From NCBI GenBank assembly GCA_965215845.1, contig CBDCEL010000004.1, positions 310,001-374,000 on the forward strand: a stretch of DNA of 64,000 nucleotides. Direction: 5' to 3'. The stretch is from Aurantibacter_A sp965215845. Lineage in GTDB: Bacteria > Bacteroidota > Bacteroidia > Flavobacteriales > Flavobacteriaceae. The first letter of the stretch is position 1, and every line of letters begins with the position of its first letter. Both the position numbers and the translations under genes were made by a program. The notes under the pieces were generated by a model, which worked only from the letters and a program-made list of their open reading frames with translations, ran no database searches and had not been told where the DNA came from. Of the stretch, positions 33,914-41,640 are shown piece by piece.

Positions 33914-34180
33914 TTTATTTAAGTTTTATTTGATTAAACAATTTCGTTGACCAATCAAATGCATTTGCCATGCCAAATAATTTAACTTATTGACAATCAA
34001 ATTATTAACCAAAAAAAATTATAAATCGAGAAGTAACGAAATATCGTTGTTTCTTGATATTTCGTCTTGTGTTAACGAGAATTCGCGAAGTTCATCGACG
34101 TAGTTGCATCCTGGAGGGTCATCCCAATTATGGAAATCGTGGGCGCTTTTTACCCCTAGTTGTACAATTTTGTATTCTTG
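33914..34180. other. AT-rich spacer before the REP/transposase region
   Basis: This holds the probable promoter region of the two small minus-strand frames (AT-rich, with near-miss TAnnTTTG boxes) and, from about 34100, the outer part of the REP-like region. No other gene is supported. Confidence 0.45.
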
Positions 34181-34910
34181 GTCCCGATAGGGACGCAATC
34201 TTGGTAAAAAAAGATTCGGTTTGTATTAACCGTGCCGTCAGGTACGAGAAATGTTCAACAACGAATATGGGGTTCTATTGAATAGGTCGTGCTAGAATGT
34301 ACGATATAAAACAGGTAATAAAATTTCACCAATGTTCCATGCTGAACACCACAACATGTCCAATTCTATAAGGATTTGAAGATATATCGTTCATCATAAT
34401 CAATTCCAAATTTCTTCAAAAAGTCGAGGTATTCTTCGGTAAATGATTGCTGCCTATGATGTTCTTCTTGATTTTTGATATAATCGATTATCATCGGTAC
34501 TTGTTCTTTTGTATATGAAAAAGCACCATAGCCAGCTTGCCACGAAAATCTTCCATTGACAAATCTACTTTCATTTATCCATTTGGATGAATCCTGCTTT
34601 AACTGCTTCATTAAATCCGACAAAGATTGAGTGGGCCGCATTCCGATCAAAATATGTACATGATCAGGCATCCCATTGATTTGTAAAACTTTGTGGCCAT
34701 GATTCTGAATGATACCTGTCATGTATTTGTAGAGGTCGTCCTTCCAAACCCTTTTTATCATGGAGCGTCTATTCTGAACTGCAAAAACCAACTGGATGTG
34801 TATTTGGGTAAAGGTGTTTGCCATGTTTAAGAGACTTATATGTCGTACCTGACGGCACGAGTTCTTGTTGCTATTTCACTTTTTATCAATATGTGGTGCC
34901 CAAAGGCACC
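34181..34910. mobile_element. IS200/RAYT-type unit with REP-like hairpins and 17-bp inverted repeats
   Basis: CGTGCCGTCAGGTACGA at 34231-34247 is repeated inverted and without mismatch at 34843-34859, flanking the transposase gene. Short hairpins lie further out on each side: GTCCC-GATA-GGGAC at 34181-34194 and GGTGCC-CAAA-GGCACC at 34895-34910. The inverted repeats can themselves fold as imperfect GTGCC-GTCA-GGTAC hairpins. This layout fits a HUH transposase with its hairpin recognition sites. The outer limits are approximate. Confidence 0.7.
34366..34824 (-). CDS. IS200/IS605-type HUH transposase (Y1_Tnp; RAYT-like)
   Basis: 152 aa, the usual length for TnpA. The HUH motif is in GMPDHVHILIGM (His-Val-His), and the catalytic Tyr is probably in AFSYTKEQVPMI or GYGAF. 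LMKQLKQDSSKW, WQAGYGAFSYTKEQ and YIKNQEEHHR are typical of this single-strand transposase family. No tnpB is present. The flanking REP-like hairpins suggest the domesticated RAYT class, although an IS200 copy cannot be excluded. The gene appears intact. Confidence 0.9.
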   Translation of the reverse strand: MANTFTQIHIQLVFAVQNRRSMIKRVWKDDLYKYMTGIIQNHGHKVLQINGMPDHVHILIGMRPTQSLSDLMKQLKQDSSKWINESRFVNGRFSWQAGYGAFSYTKEQVPMIIDYIKNQEEHHRQQSFTEEYLDFLKKFGIDYDERYIFKSL

Positions 34911-34955
34911 GGTATATTACTAATCTTTGGCCTACAATCCTCTAAATCTTCAAGG

Positions 34956-36827
34956 TTAAATCGGCCGAACGATATTGAGCGCCTTGATTTTTGAAGTCAA
35001 TGTGGTGGGTTTCATTTTAAGGATTTCGGCCGCACCATTCTTGCCTGAAATTTTCCAACTTGTTTTGCGCAGTGCGCGTAGAATGTTTTCTTTTTCAAGT
35101 TGTACCATTTCTTTCGAAGTGAAGATTTGCTCTTTTTGCGGTTCGATCTCGATAGGATCGTCTTCCGAAGATCTGGGAATCAAACTGTCCCAATTGATGG
35201 TGCCATCTTGTGAAATGATTACCGCGCGTTCGATGATGTTTTGAAGCTCACGCACGTTCCCAGGCCATGGATAGCGTGATAACATGACTTTGTCGGCTTC
35301 TGAAATCGGATTGATTTTTTTATTCAGTTTGGCCGAAAACTGATTGATAATCTCTTGGGCTATGAGATGAATATCATCACCACGCTCACGCAACGCAGGA
35401 ACCACGATCGGAAATACGTTCAACCGATAATAGAGGTCCTCCCTGAATTTCCCTTCTTTTGAAGCACTCAATAAATCGCGGTGGGTCGCCGCGATGATGC
35501 GAACATCCACTTTGACCGTCACTGAACTTCCTACCGGGTCGAATTCACCTTCTTGGATGATACGTAATAGTTTGGGCTGCAGATCCAGGGGCATCTCCCC
35601 TATTTCGTCCAAAAAAATGGTGCCCTTGTCCGCTAAAAGAAAACGACCTTTTCTGCTTGCCGTCGCCCCGGTAAAAGCTCCTTTCTCATGTCCGAACAAT
35701 TCACTCTCGATGAGATTGGCGGGAATTGCGCCACAGTTGATTCGAATCAACGGCCTATCGTTTCTTTTGCTGGCCTGATGTATGGCCCTTGCAACCAATT
35801 CCTTACCGGTGCCCGTTTCACCATTGATCAATACCGTGGCATCTGTCTGGGCCACCTTTTCAATAAGGCTCAAGACGTTGGCCATACTCTTATCTTGGGC
35901 AATGATACCATAGCTACTGGTCAGTTCGTTGATTTCTTCGGCAAGATATTCCGCTTGGTTCGTGAGCAGGCTTATAGTATCTTGAGCGGCCAGGCGCTCC
36001 TCGATATTTCTTAAAATCAGCGTGTAAAATGTTTCATCCCCTTCACCATATCGACTGATGGTACCCTCGTTCAAGGTTTCTTTTTCTTGTGAACCAATGA
36101 CCTTTACAATATTGGGCAGGTAGTTATTAATGGCTTTATCATCGCCTTCCAATCCCGATTTTACCAACGACTCGATCAATTCTGCGCTAGCTTCATCAAA
36201 GAAGAAAAGTACATTGCGCTGCAATGCATCGTCATTTTCCAATAATAGGTCGGCGGAAGGGTTGGTTAAAATGATCCGGAATTTTGCATCGAACATGATG
36301 ATTGCGTCCATGGCGCCATTGATGAGTCCACTCATTTTGCCATTCGCCTGTTCAACTTCTTTTTTTGACTTTGCCAGTTGCTCTTGGGTACTGTCCAATT
36401 CACGATGACGCTTGATCATGACGGAGAGGACACCCTGGGAAAAGCCTTTGTCTTTTTTCATTAAATCCTGAAAATGCTCGCGATCTATCTTGGCGACTTT
36501 CGTTTCGCCAAGAGCGGTAACCGAAGCCGACCGGGTTTCGTCATCTATTAAGGCATATTCGCCGAAGCATTCTCCCTGAGACAATTTTCCGAAGTCGTGT
36601 TGAGCTTCATGTACTTTGACCTCACCCTCCAAAATGGCGTACATGGCATCACCAACTTCCCCTTTGCTAATGATAGCGTCGTTTTTGTAATAGGTCTCGA
36701 CTTCAAGATTATGACAAAGGTTGTTCAATGAGGTCTTGGACACCTCTGAAAAAAATTGCACTTTGGCCAAGAACGCCGGAAGATCGGCCGCAACATCTGA
36801 CATAATGGGAATGGGCTGGTTGTTCAC
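34956..36827 (-). CDS. Sigma-54-dependent activator with cNMP-type sensor and PAS domain
   Basis: 623 aa from a GTG at 36827; an ATG at 36803 (MSDVAADLP) is an equally good start. Order of domains: a cyclic-nucleotide-binding-like domain (residues about 20-135, with GEVGDAMYAILEGEVKVHEA and GECFGEYALIDDETRSASV), a PAS-like domain (about 165-290), an AAA+ domain with Walker A GETGTGKE (336-343) and an intact GAFTGA loop (383-388), and a C-terminal Fis-type HTH. It should activate sigma-54 RNA polymerase. An intact GAFTGA argues for true activation. Its targets are not in view. Confidence 0.93.
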   Translation of the reverse strand: MNNQPIPIMSDVAADLPAFLAKVQFFSEVSKTSLNNLCHNLEVETYYKNDAIISKGEVGDAMYAILEGEVKVHEAQHDFGKLSQGECFGEYALIDDETRSASVTALGETKVAKIDREHFQDLMKKDKGFSQGVLSVMIKRHRELDSTQEQLAKSKKEVEQANGKMSGLINGAMDAIIMFDAKFRIILTNPSADLLLENDDALQRNVLFFFDEASAELIESLVKSGLEGDDKAINNYLPNIVKVIGSQEKETLNEGTISRYGEGDETFYTLILRNIEERLAAQDTISLLTNQAEYLAEEINELTSSYGIIAQDKSMANVLSLIEKVAQTDATVLINGETGTGKELVARAIHQASKRNDRPLIRINCGAIPANLIESELFGHEKGAFTGATASRKGRFLLADKGTIFLDEIGEMPLDLQPKLLRIIQEGEFDPVGSSVTVKVDVRIIAATHRDLLSASKEGKFREDLYYRLNVFPIVVPALRERGDDIHLIAQEIINQFSAKLNKKINPISEADKVMLSRYPWPGNVRELQNIIERAVIISQDGTINWDSLIPRSSEDDPIEIEPQKEQIFTSKEMVQLEKENILRALRKTSWKISGKNGAAEILKMKPTTLTSKIKALNIVRPI

Positions 36828-36886
36828 TCTAAATATAAAGATTTATGCCCTAACAGCTAAATCAGCATTTATCCGAACAAATCGCA

Positions 36887-36911
36887 TAAAAAAAACCCGC
36901 CTAAGCGGGTT
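36887..36911 (-). terminator. Terminator after dps
   Basis: Minus strand: AACCCGC-TTAG-GCGGGTT followed by a run of Ts. It lies 20 bases past the dps stop and separates it from the sigma-54 activator gene. Confidence 0.88.
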
Positions 36912-36931
36912 CTCGATAAAACCATTGACTT

Positions 36932-37411
36932 TTATATCTCCTCTGCCAACCAAGCTTTCATCATCCAAACCGTTTTTTCCTGTTCGGTAATGAAATCGCT
37001 CATCATACTATTGGTGCCTTCATCGTTGGCGTCGTCAGAAGTGCCCAAAATTTTCCGCTCGATAATCAGCAGCTCGGTCAAGGAGTCGACAATCAAACGA
37101 ATGGCATCCTCATCTTGGGTTACATTTTTTCCCACGGGCACTTTTGAATTTTGGATATAGTCGTTAAAGGTATGCTGCGGTACTCCGCCCAGTGTCAGAA
37201 TTCGCTCTGCGATTTCATCGACCTTGATATTGGCGTCATTGTATAATTCTTCGAACTTTACATGTAGGTCGAAAAAACGTTTGCCTTTGATGTTCCAGTG
37301 AATTCCCCTCAAATTCTGGTAGTACGTCTGAAAGTTGGCCAACAGTGTGTTCAAATCACCGCTCAATTCTTCCGATTTTTTGGCATCCAAGCCGATACTG
37401 TTCATTTTCAT
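36932..37411 (-). CDS. dps: Dps family ferritin-like DNA-protection protein
   Basis: 159 aa; a second Met two codons in is an alternative start. The ferroxidase ligands of the Dps inter-subunit site are visible in GIHWNIKGKRFFDLHVKFEE and LYNDANIKVDEIAERI (His, His, Asp, Glu). The protein should form a 12-mer that oxidises and stores iron with peroxide and protects DNA. It is divergent from oxyR across a 207-bp region with a minus-strand TAATTTTG box, an inverted repeat and OxyR-like boxes, so peroxide control is likely. Confidence 0.93.
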   Translation of the reverse strand: MKMNSIGLDAKKSEELSGDLNTLLANFQTYYQNLRGIHWNIKGKRFFDLHVKFEELYNDANIKVDEIAERILTLGGVPQHTFNDYIQNSKVPVGKNVTQDEDAIRLIVDSLTELLIIERKILGTSDDANDEGTNSMMSDFITEQEKTVWMMKAWLAEEI

Positions 37412-37460
37412 CCTTAAACTTTTACTGTTCCGTGAATCTCTATTCCAATGGTTCGATAAT

Positions 37461-37468
37461 CAAAATTA
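37461..37468 (-). promoter_or_regulatory. Probable -7 box of dps
   Basis: The minus strand reads TAATTTTG, a full TAnnTTTG match, about 50 bases before the dps start. The -33 TTTG is not clear, which fits a promoter that needs an activator. Confidence 0.6.
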
Positions 37469-37487
37469 CCATCTAGGTTCGAACCCC

Positions 37488-37507
37488 GACATGACTTCCG
37501 TCATGTC
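37488..37507. promoter_or_regulatory. Perfect inverted repeat upstream of dps
   Basis: GACATGAC-TTCC-GTCATGTC, an 8-bp perfect stem placed just upstream of the dps -7 box, where a -33 element or activator site would be. It could be an operator or an RNA hairpin of a longer oxyR-side transcript. Confidence 0.5.
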
Positions 37508-37569
37508 TGCTTCTTCTACTATGGCTCTAAATTCATTATAAATTTACAACATACTATTTCCTATTTATG

Positions 37570-37614
37570 ATAGTTTTTATCAATGCATTTTATACTTTTA
37601 TAGTCTTGAACTAT
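37570..37614 (+). promoter_or_regulatory. Two OxyR-like boxes before oxyR
   Basis: ATAGTTTTTATCAAT (37570-37584) and ATAGTCTTGAACTAT (37600-37614) follow the ATAG-N7-CTAT half-site pattern known from E. coli OxyR; the second is exact at both quartets. The gap between them (15 bases) is longer than in E. coli (7). The second box ends four bases before the oxyR start codon and overlaps a TACTTTTA -7-like box (37593-37600), fitting autorepression. Confidence 0.5.
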
Positions 37615-37618
37615 TCTT

Positions 37619-38560
37619 ATGACGATTACACAATTGCAATATGTTTTGGCAGTTGCGGAATACCGAAATTTTACCGTTGCCGCGAAACATAGTTATGTTA
37701 CGCAACCCACCTTGAGTATGCAGGTGCAGAAGCTGGAGGATGAACTTGATGTACAAATCTTTGACCGGGGAAAGAAACCCATTGCAATAACGGAAGTTGG
37801 TAAGAAAATCGTTGCCCAGGCAAAAAATATAGTTGCCGAGGCCGGTCGTATCAAAGATATCGTCGACCAAGACAAGGGCTTCATCGGTGGCGAATTCACC
37901 TTGGGAATAATTCCCACGATCATGCCCACTTTGTTGCCAATGTTTCTGAAGAATTTCATCAATAAATACCCAAGGGTCAATTTGGTTCTTAAGGAGCAGC
38001 CTACGGAAACGCTCATTAAAAATATCGCCGACGGTCATCTCGACGCGGCCATCGCGGCCACTCCCCTGGAAATCGAATTCATCAAGGAGCGCCCCCTCTA
38101 TTATGAACCTTTTGTCGGCTACGTACCCAATGGGCATCGCCTGTTCAAATCGACCAAGATCGATCCAACCGATTTGGATATCAACGACATTCTACTTTTG
38201 CAAGACGGGCATTGTTTTAGAGATGGGGTCATCAACTTATGCAAGTCTGTGGGCAATAGCACGAATGAGAATTTTCAATTGCAAAGTGGAAGTTTTGAAA
38301 CTTTGGTCAATTTGGCCAATGAGGGCCTAGGCATGACCTTGCTGCCCTATTTAAATACATTGGAGTTGGAAGACGATAAGAAAAAACAATTACGCCATTT
38401 CAATGATCCCCCTCCCGCAAGGGAAGTAAGTCTCATTTATCACAAAAACGAGTTGAAGATGCAGATTACAAATGCCTTGATCGAGGTAATCTCAGGTGTG
38501 GTACGCGGGGCCATCGCATTTCAGGATGTTAAAATTATAAGCCCGTTAGGGGGAAAATAA
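37619..38560 (+). CDS. oxyR: Peroxide-sensing LysR regulator OxyR
   Basis: 313 aa. N-terminal LysR HTH: MTITQLQYVLAVAEYRNFTV then VTQPTLSMQVQKLEDEL. The redox pair sits in GHCFRDGVINLC, with Cys at 199 and 208, the same numbering as the E. coli sensor disulfide. On peroxide oxidation it should form C199-C208 and activate genes such as the divergent dps. LysR-type boxes precede its own start. Confidence 0.95.
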   Translation: MTITQLQYVLAVAEYRNFTVAAKHSYVTQPTLSMQVQKLEDELDVQIFDRGKKPIAITEVGKKIVAQAKNIVAEAGRIKDIVDQDKGFIGGEFTLGIIPTIMPTLLPMFLKNFINKYPRVNLVLKEQPTETLIKNIADGHLDAAIAATPLEIEFIKERPLYYEPFVGYVPNGHRLFKSTKIDPTDLDINDILLLQDGHCFRDGVINLCKSVGNSTNENFQLQSGSFETLVNLANEGLGMTLLPYLNTLELEDDKKKQLRHFNDPPPAREVSLIYHKNELKMQITNALIEVISGVVRGAIAFQDVKIISPLGGK

Positions 38561-38563
38561 AAA

Positions 38564-38590
38564 TCCCGACGAAAGTCGGGACTTAAATCT
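38564..38590. terminator. Bidirectional terminator between oxyR and the small gene
   Basis: TCCCGAC-GAAA-GTCGGGA (38564-38581). A T-run follows on the minus strand, serving the 65-aa gene; on the + strand it lies right after the oxyR stop with a weaker T-run. Confidence 0.8.
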
Positions 38591-38788
38591 TTATGCTTTT
38601 AAATAAATTAAACTTTCATGAAGTTCTGGTTTGTCAGTTATAAACCGTTCTAACCATTCTTTTAGTTCTTCGATTTCTGGGGGAAGTAGTCTTTCGATTG
38701 CCTTTTTTAGTTCTTTGCAAAATAATTTTGCATCAAAGCTAACTTTCTTGAGTACGGTTTTGGTGTACTCGAGCATCGCTCTTGCCAT
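38591..38788 (-). CDS. Small unknown protein (65 aa)
   Basis: It is a helical, charged protein: MARAMLEYTKTVLKKVSFDA, then LLPPEIEELKEWLERF. It has its own terminator and good codon use, so I take it as real. No family with a known function is recognised; similar short proteins with this start seem common in Flavobacteriia (recollection, not checked). Confidence 0.7.
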   Translation of the reverse strand: MARAMLEYTKTVLKKVSFDAKLFCKELKKAIERLLPPEIEELKEWLERFITDKPELHESLIYLKA

Positions 38789-38876
38789 ATGAAAAAGATT
38801 AAATTAGTTGTACACAAAAGTAACTATATTCATCCCGTATTTATTGCACCTTATCAGTTAAAATTTCTGCAAATTC

Positions 38877-40202
38877 ATGTTAAGACCAATTAAAATGGTG
38901 CTTAGGGTCCTTTTTCAAAAGGTGTATTTCATCGGCAAAATCGTGTTTCTGTCCCTTTTGACCCTACTTATTCTCGCCGGTTGCGCCTCTTCAAAGAAGA
39001 AGGTCGCCAAAAGTATTTCGGCCACAATGGAGGCTCGAAATACAGAAAATTACTTTGCTGGACTGTTGGTGATCGATCCCCTGAAAAACGATACGATATA
39101 TGAACAAAATTCCCGCAAATATTTTACCCCGGCCAGCAATACCAAAATTTTTACGTTGTATACCGCCCTGAAACTGTTGCCCGAGAAAATTCCCGCACTG
39201 AAATACACCGTCCAAAATGACACCACCTATATCGAGGGCACCGGTGACCCTACCCTCTTGCATGCCTATTTTAAAAACGAGGCCATTCTTGATTTCCTGA
39301 AGGATAAAAAGAACATTGCATTGCATCTGAATAATTTTTTGGATGCAAAATTAGGGCCGGGGTGGTCTTGGGACGATTACCATTACTACTATCAACCCGA
39401 GAGAACGGGTTTTCCGATGTACGGTAATGTGGTAACACTTTATAATTTTCCGACAAAATCGACCACGCCCGACATTTTTAAGGATAGTGTGTTCAACCTC
39501 AATTTCGGCCTCAATCGGGAAGCCGAAAAAAACCATTTCTACTTTTCAAACAAGAGGAAGGATACTGTCGAAGTTCCGTTTCGAACAGATTCCGCTTTGA
39601 CAAGACAATTATTAGAAAACGTTCTCGACCAGAGCATCAAGCTCGTGAGCAAAATGCCCAACAGGGAAAAAAAATTGATTTACAGCTCCCCTCTAGATAC
39701 CGTTTTAAGGCGTATGATGCACCTGAGCGACAATTTTTTGGCCGAACAATTGCTGATTTTGGCATCTTCCACACTATCGGATACGCTAAACAGTACCCGG
39801 GCGAGAACTTTTGTTTTGGATTCCCTGCTACAAGACCTAAGACAACCTCCCCGTTGGGTAGATGGATCCGGACTTTCGCGTTACAATCTCTTTACTCCCG
39901 AATCAATGGTACATGTGCTTCGTAAAATGTACCTGGAAATTCCGAAGGCCCGCCTTTTCGGGTTCTTTCCCAAGGGAGGTATTTCGGGAACATTGGAAGA
40001 TTGGTATCCAGGCAATCCTGACCCTTATATCATTGCCAAGACGGGAAGCTTGGGGAATAACCATTCCGTTAGTGGATACCTGATCACCAAATCTGGAAAG
40101 ACCTTGATCTTTAGTTTTATGAACAATCATTTTCGGCAGCCATCCTCAGAAATAAAAAGAACAATGCAGCGAATTTTTGAGGAGTTACGGGATAATTATT
40201 GA
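38877..40202 (+). CDS. dacB: D-alanyl-D-alanine carboxypeptidase/endopeptidase, PBP4 type (S13), lipoprotein
   Basis: 441 aa. A lipobox LILAGC gives Cys36; the start at 38877 is used, but Met7 is an alternative. The penicillin-binding motifs are complete: SNTK at 87-90 (catalytic Ser87), SDN at 284-286 and KTG at 388-390. The fold matches PBP4/DacB, which trims or cleaves peptidoglycan cross-links in the periplasm. A lipidated form anchored to a membrane is less usual than the soluble E. coli enzyme. Monocistronic. Confidence 0.87.
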   Translation: MLRPIKMVLRVLFQKVYFIGKIVFLSLLTLLILAGCASSKKKVAKSISATMEARNTENYFAGLLVIDPLKNDTIYEQNSRKYFTPASNTKIFTLYTALKLLPEKIPALKYTVQNDTTYIEGTGDPTLLHAYFKNEAILDFLKDKKNIALHLNNFLDAKLGPGWSWDDYHYYYQPERTGFPMYGNVVTLYNFPTKSTTPDIFKDSVFNLNFGLNREAEKNHFYFSNKRKDTVEVPFRTDSALTRQLLENVLDQSIKLVSKMPNREKKLIYSSPLDTVLRRMMHLSDNFLAEQLLILASSTLSDTLNSTRARTFVLDSLLQDLRQPPRWVDGSGLSRYNLFTPESMVHVLRKMYLEIPKARLFGFFPKGGISGTLEDWYPGNPDPYIIAKTGSLGNNHSVSGYLITKSGKTLIFSFMNNHFRQPSSEIKRTMQRIFEELRDNY

Positions 40203-40353
40203 TCCGCCAATACCATATCGAGTATAATGGTGAGCATACTTATTAAAACAATGTCCCGAAAAACACTTTGATTGCGCTCAGTAACAATTCTGAGAACCAA
40301 GTACCAAATTCCAAGGTCATACGATACTTTTTCGGGTTTGGGACTTTGAAGTT

Positions 40354-40935
40354 TTAGATCAATCCGTTGATTTGCGCGTATTGCAAAAGCATAATAGTTT
40401 TGGCATCGTCAATTTCGCCTGATTTTACCATCTCAAGGGCCTTTGCAAAAGTTATCTCCAAAACTTCGATATTCTCCGATTCGCCCTCGACACCTCCGCC
40501 ACTACCTACTTTCATATCGTCAGTGTACTCCCCAATGAAGAAGTGCAATTTCTCGGTGACCGATCCCGGTGTCATATAGGCTTCATAGATTTTCTCGACT
40601 TTCTCTATTTGGTATCCAGTTTCTTCGAACACTTCCTTGATGATGCAGGTTTCAGGATCATCAGCTTCCAATAGACCCGCGCAGACCTCTATCATCATTC
40701 CCGATACATTGCCATTGATAAAGGTTGGAAAACGAAATTGCCTTGTCAAGACCAAAGACTGCGTTTCGCTATTGAACAGTAGGATGGCCGCCCCATTGCC
40801 ATGGTCATATGCTTCACGCATCTGTGGTTCCCAAGTGCCGTCCTCTTTTTGATATTCAAAGGTGAATTTATTAAGAATGAAATGATTGTCAGATAGCAAT
40901 TCTTTTTTCAGGTCGCGAATATTTCCGTATTTCAA
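40354..40935 (-). CDS. NUDIX hydrolase, NudK-like (GDP-mannose pyrophosphatase type)
   Basis: 193 aa. The Nudix box is in GLLEADDPETCIIKEVFEET, continuing G-YQIEKV. LTRQFRFPTFINGN, YMTPGSVTEKLHFFIGEY and VEGESENIEVLEITFAKALE follow E. coli NudK closely. It should hydrolyse a nucleotide sugar such as GDP-mannose; the Glu cluster for metal binding is intact. It is the downstream member of a tandem pair with the gene at 40973-41557. Confidence 0.9.
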   Translation of the reverse strand: MKYGNIRDLKKELLSDNHFILNKFTFEYQKEDGTWEPQMREAYDHGNGAAILLFNSETQSLVLTRQFRFPTFINGNVSGMMIEVCAGLLEADDPETCIIKEVFEETGYQIEKVEKIYEAYMTPGSVTEKLHFFIGEYTDDMKVGSGGGVEGESENIEVLEITFAKALEMVKSGEIDDAKTIMLLQYAQINGLI

Positions 40936-40972
40936 AATGGTGGTTTTTTGTTTTACATATTGTTTGCAAGTA

Positions 40973-41557
40973 TCAACTAAAAATTCCTGTTAGGGCCGCA
41001 TATTGGAGTAGAAGAATGGTTTTGGCATCTTTGATCTCGCCAGATTCGACCATTTCCAAAGCTTTGGCAAACGGGTACTCCAACACCTCAATATTCTCGG
41101 TTTCATGCTCCGCTCCACCTCCTTCGCCCACTTTCATGCGATCTTCATAAAATCCGAGAAAAAAGAACAAAATCTCGGTTACCGATCCGGGCGACATATA
41201 GCTTTCAAATACCTTTTGCACCTCATTTAGCTGGTAACCGGTCTCTTCTTCGACCTCTTTCTTGATGCAGTCTTCCGGATTGTCACCATCCAAAAGCCCG
41301 GCACATACCTCGATCATCATTCCATCGTCATTGCCGTTTACATAGGTGGGCATACGAAACTGACGGGTCAAAACAACGGTACCCCGGGCTTGGTTGCACA
41401 ATAGAATAGCAGCACCGTTTCCACGGTCATAGGCCTCTCTTTGTTGGGCTTCCCAAGTACCATCATCTTTTTGATAATCGAAGGTGAACTTGTTCAAGAT
41501 ATACCAATTGTCGGATAGTAGCTCCTTTTTTATATTCCGTATTCTTTCGTTCTTCAA
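40973..41557 (-). CDS. NUDIX hydrolase, NudK-like, tandem paralogue
   Basis: 194 aa. It parallels the neighbouring gene from end to end (RNIKKELLSDNWYILNKFTF against RDLKKELLSDNHFILNKFTF). Its Nudix box is in LLDGDNPEDCIKKEVEEETG. The 37-bp spacer and the same strand make this a tandem duplication in one transcription unit. Both copies keep their catalytic Glu residues, so both should be active; differences around the EHETENIEVLEYPF loop may alter substrate choice. Confidence 0.9.
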   Translation of the reverse strand: MKNERIRNIKKELLSDNWYILNKFTFDYQKDDGTWEAQQREAYDRGNGAAILLCNQARGTVVLTRQFRMPTYVNGNDDGMMIEVCAGLLDGDNPEDCIKKEVEEETGYQLNEVQKVFESYMSPGSVTEILFFFLGFYEDRMKVGEGGGAEHETENIEVLEYPFAKALEMVESGEIKDAKTILLLQYAALTGIFS

Positions 41558-41640
41558 ACCATTATTCTTTTTAGGATATAACTATATTTAGAGCCAAGAT
41601 AAGTAAACATTTCACTTCCATTTTAAATTGCTTTAGTTGG

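Noticed and set aside
37470..37510. tRNA-like GGTTCGAACC sequence near dps
   Set aside because: The bases on either side do not form a T stem and there is no acceptor or anticodon arm.
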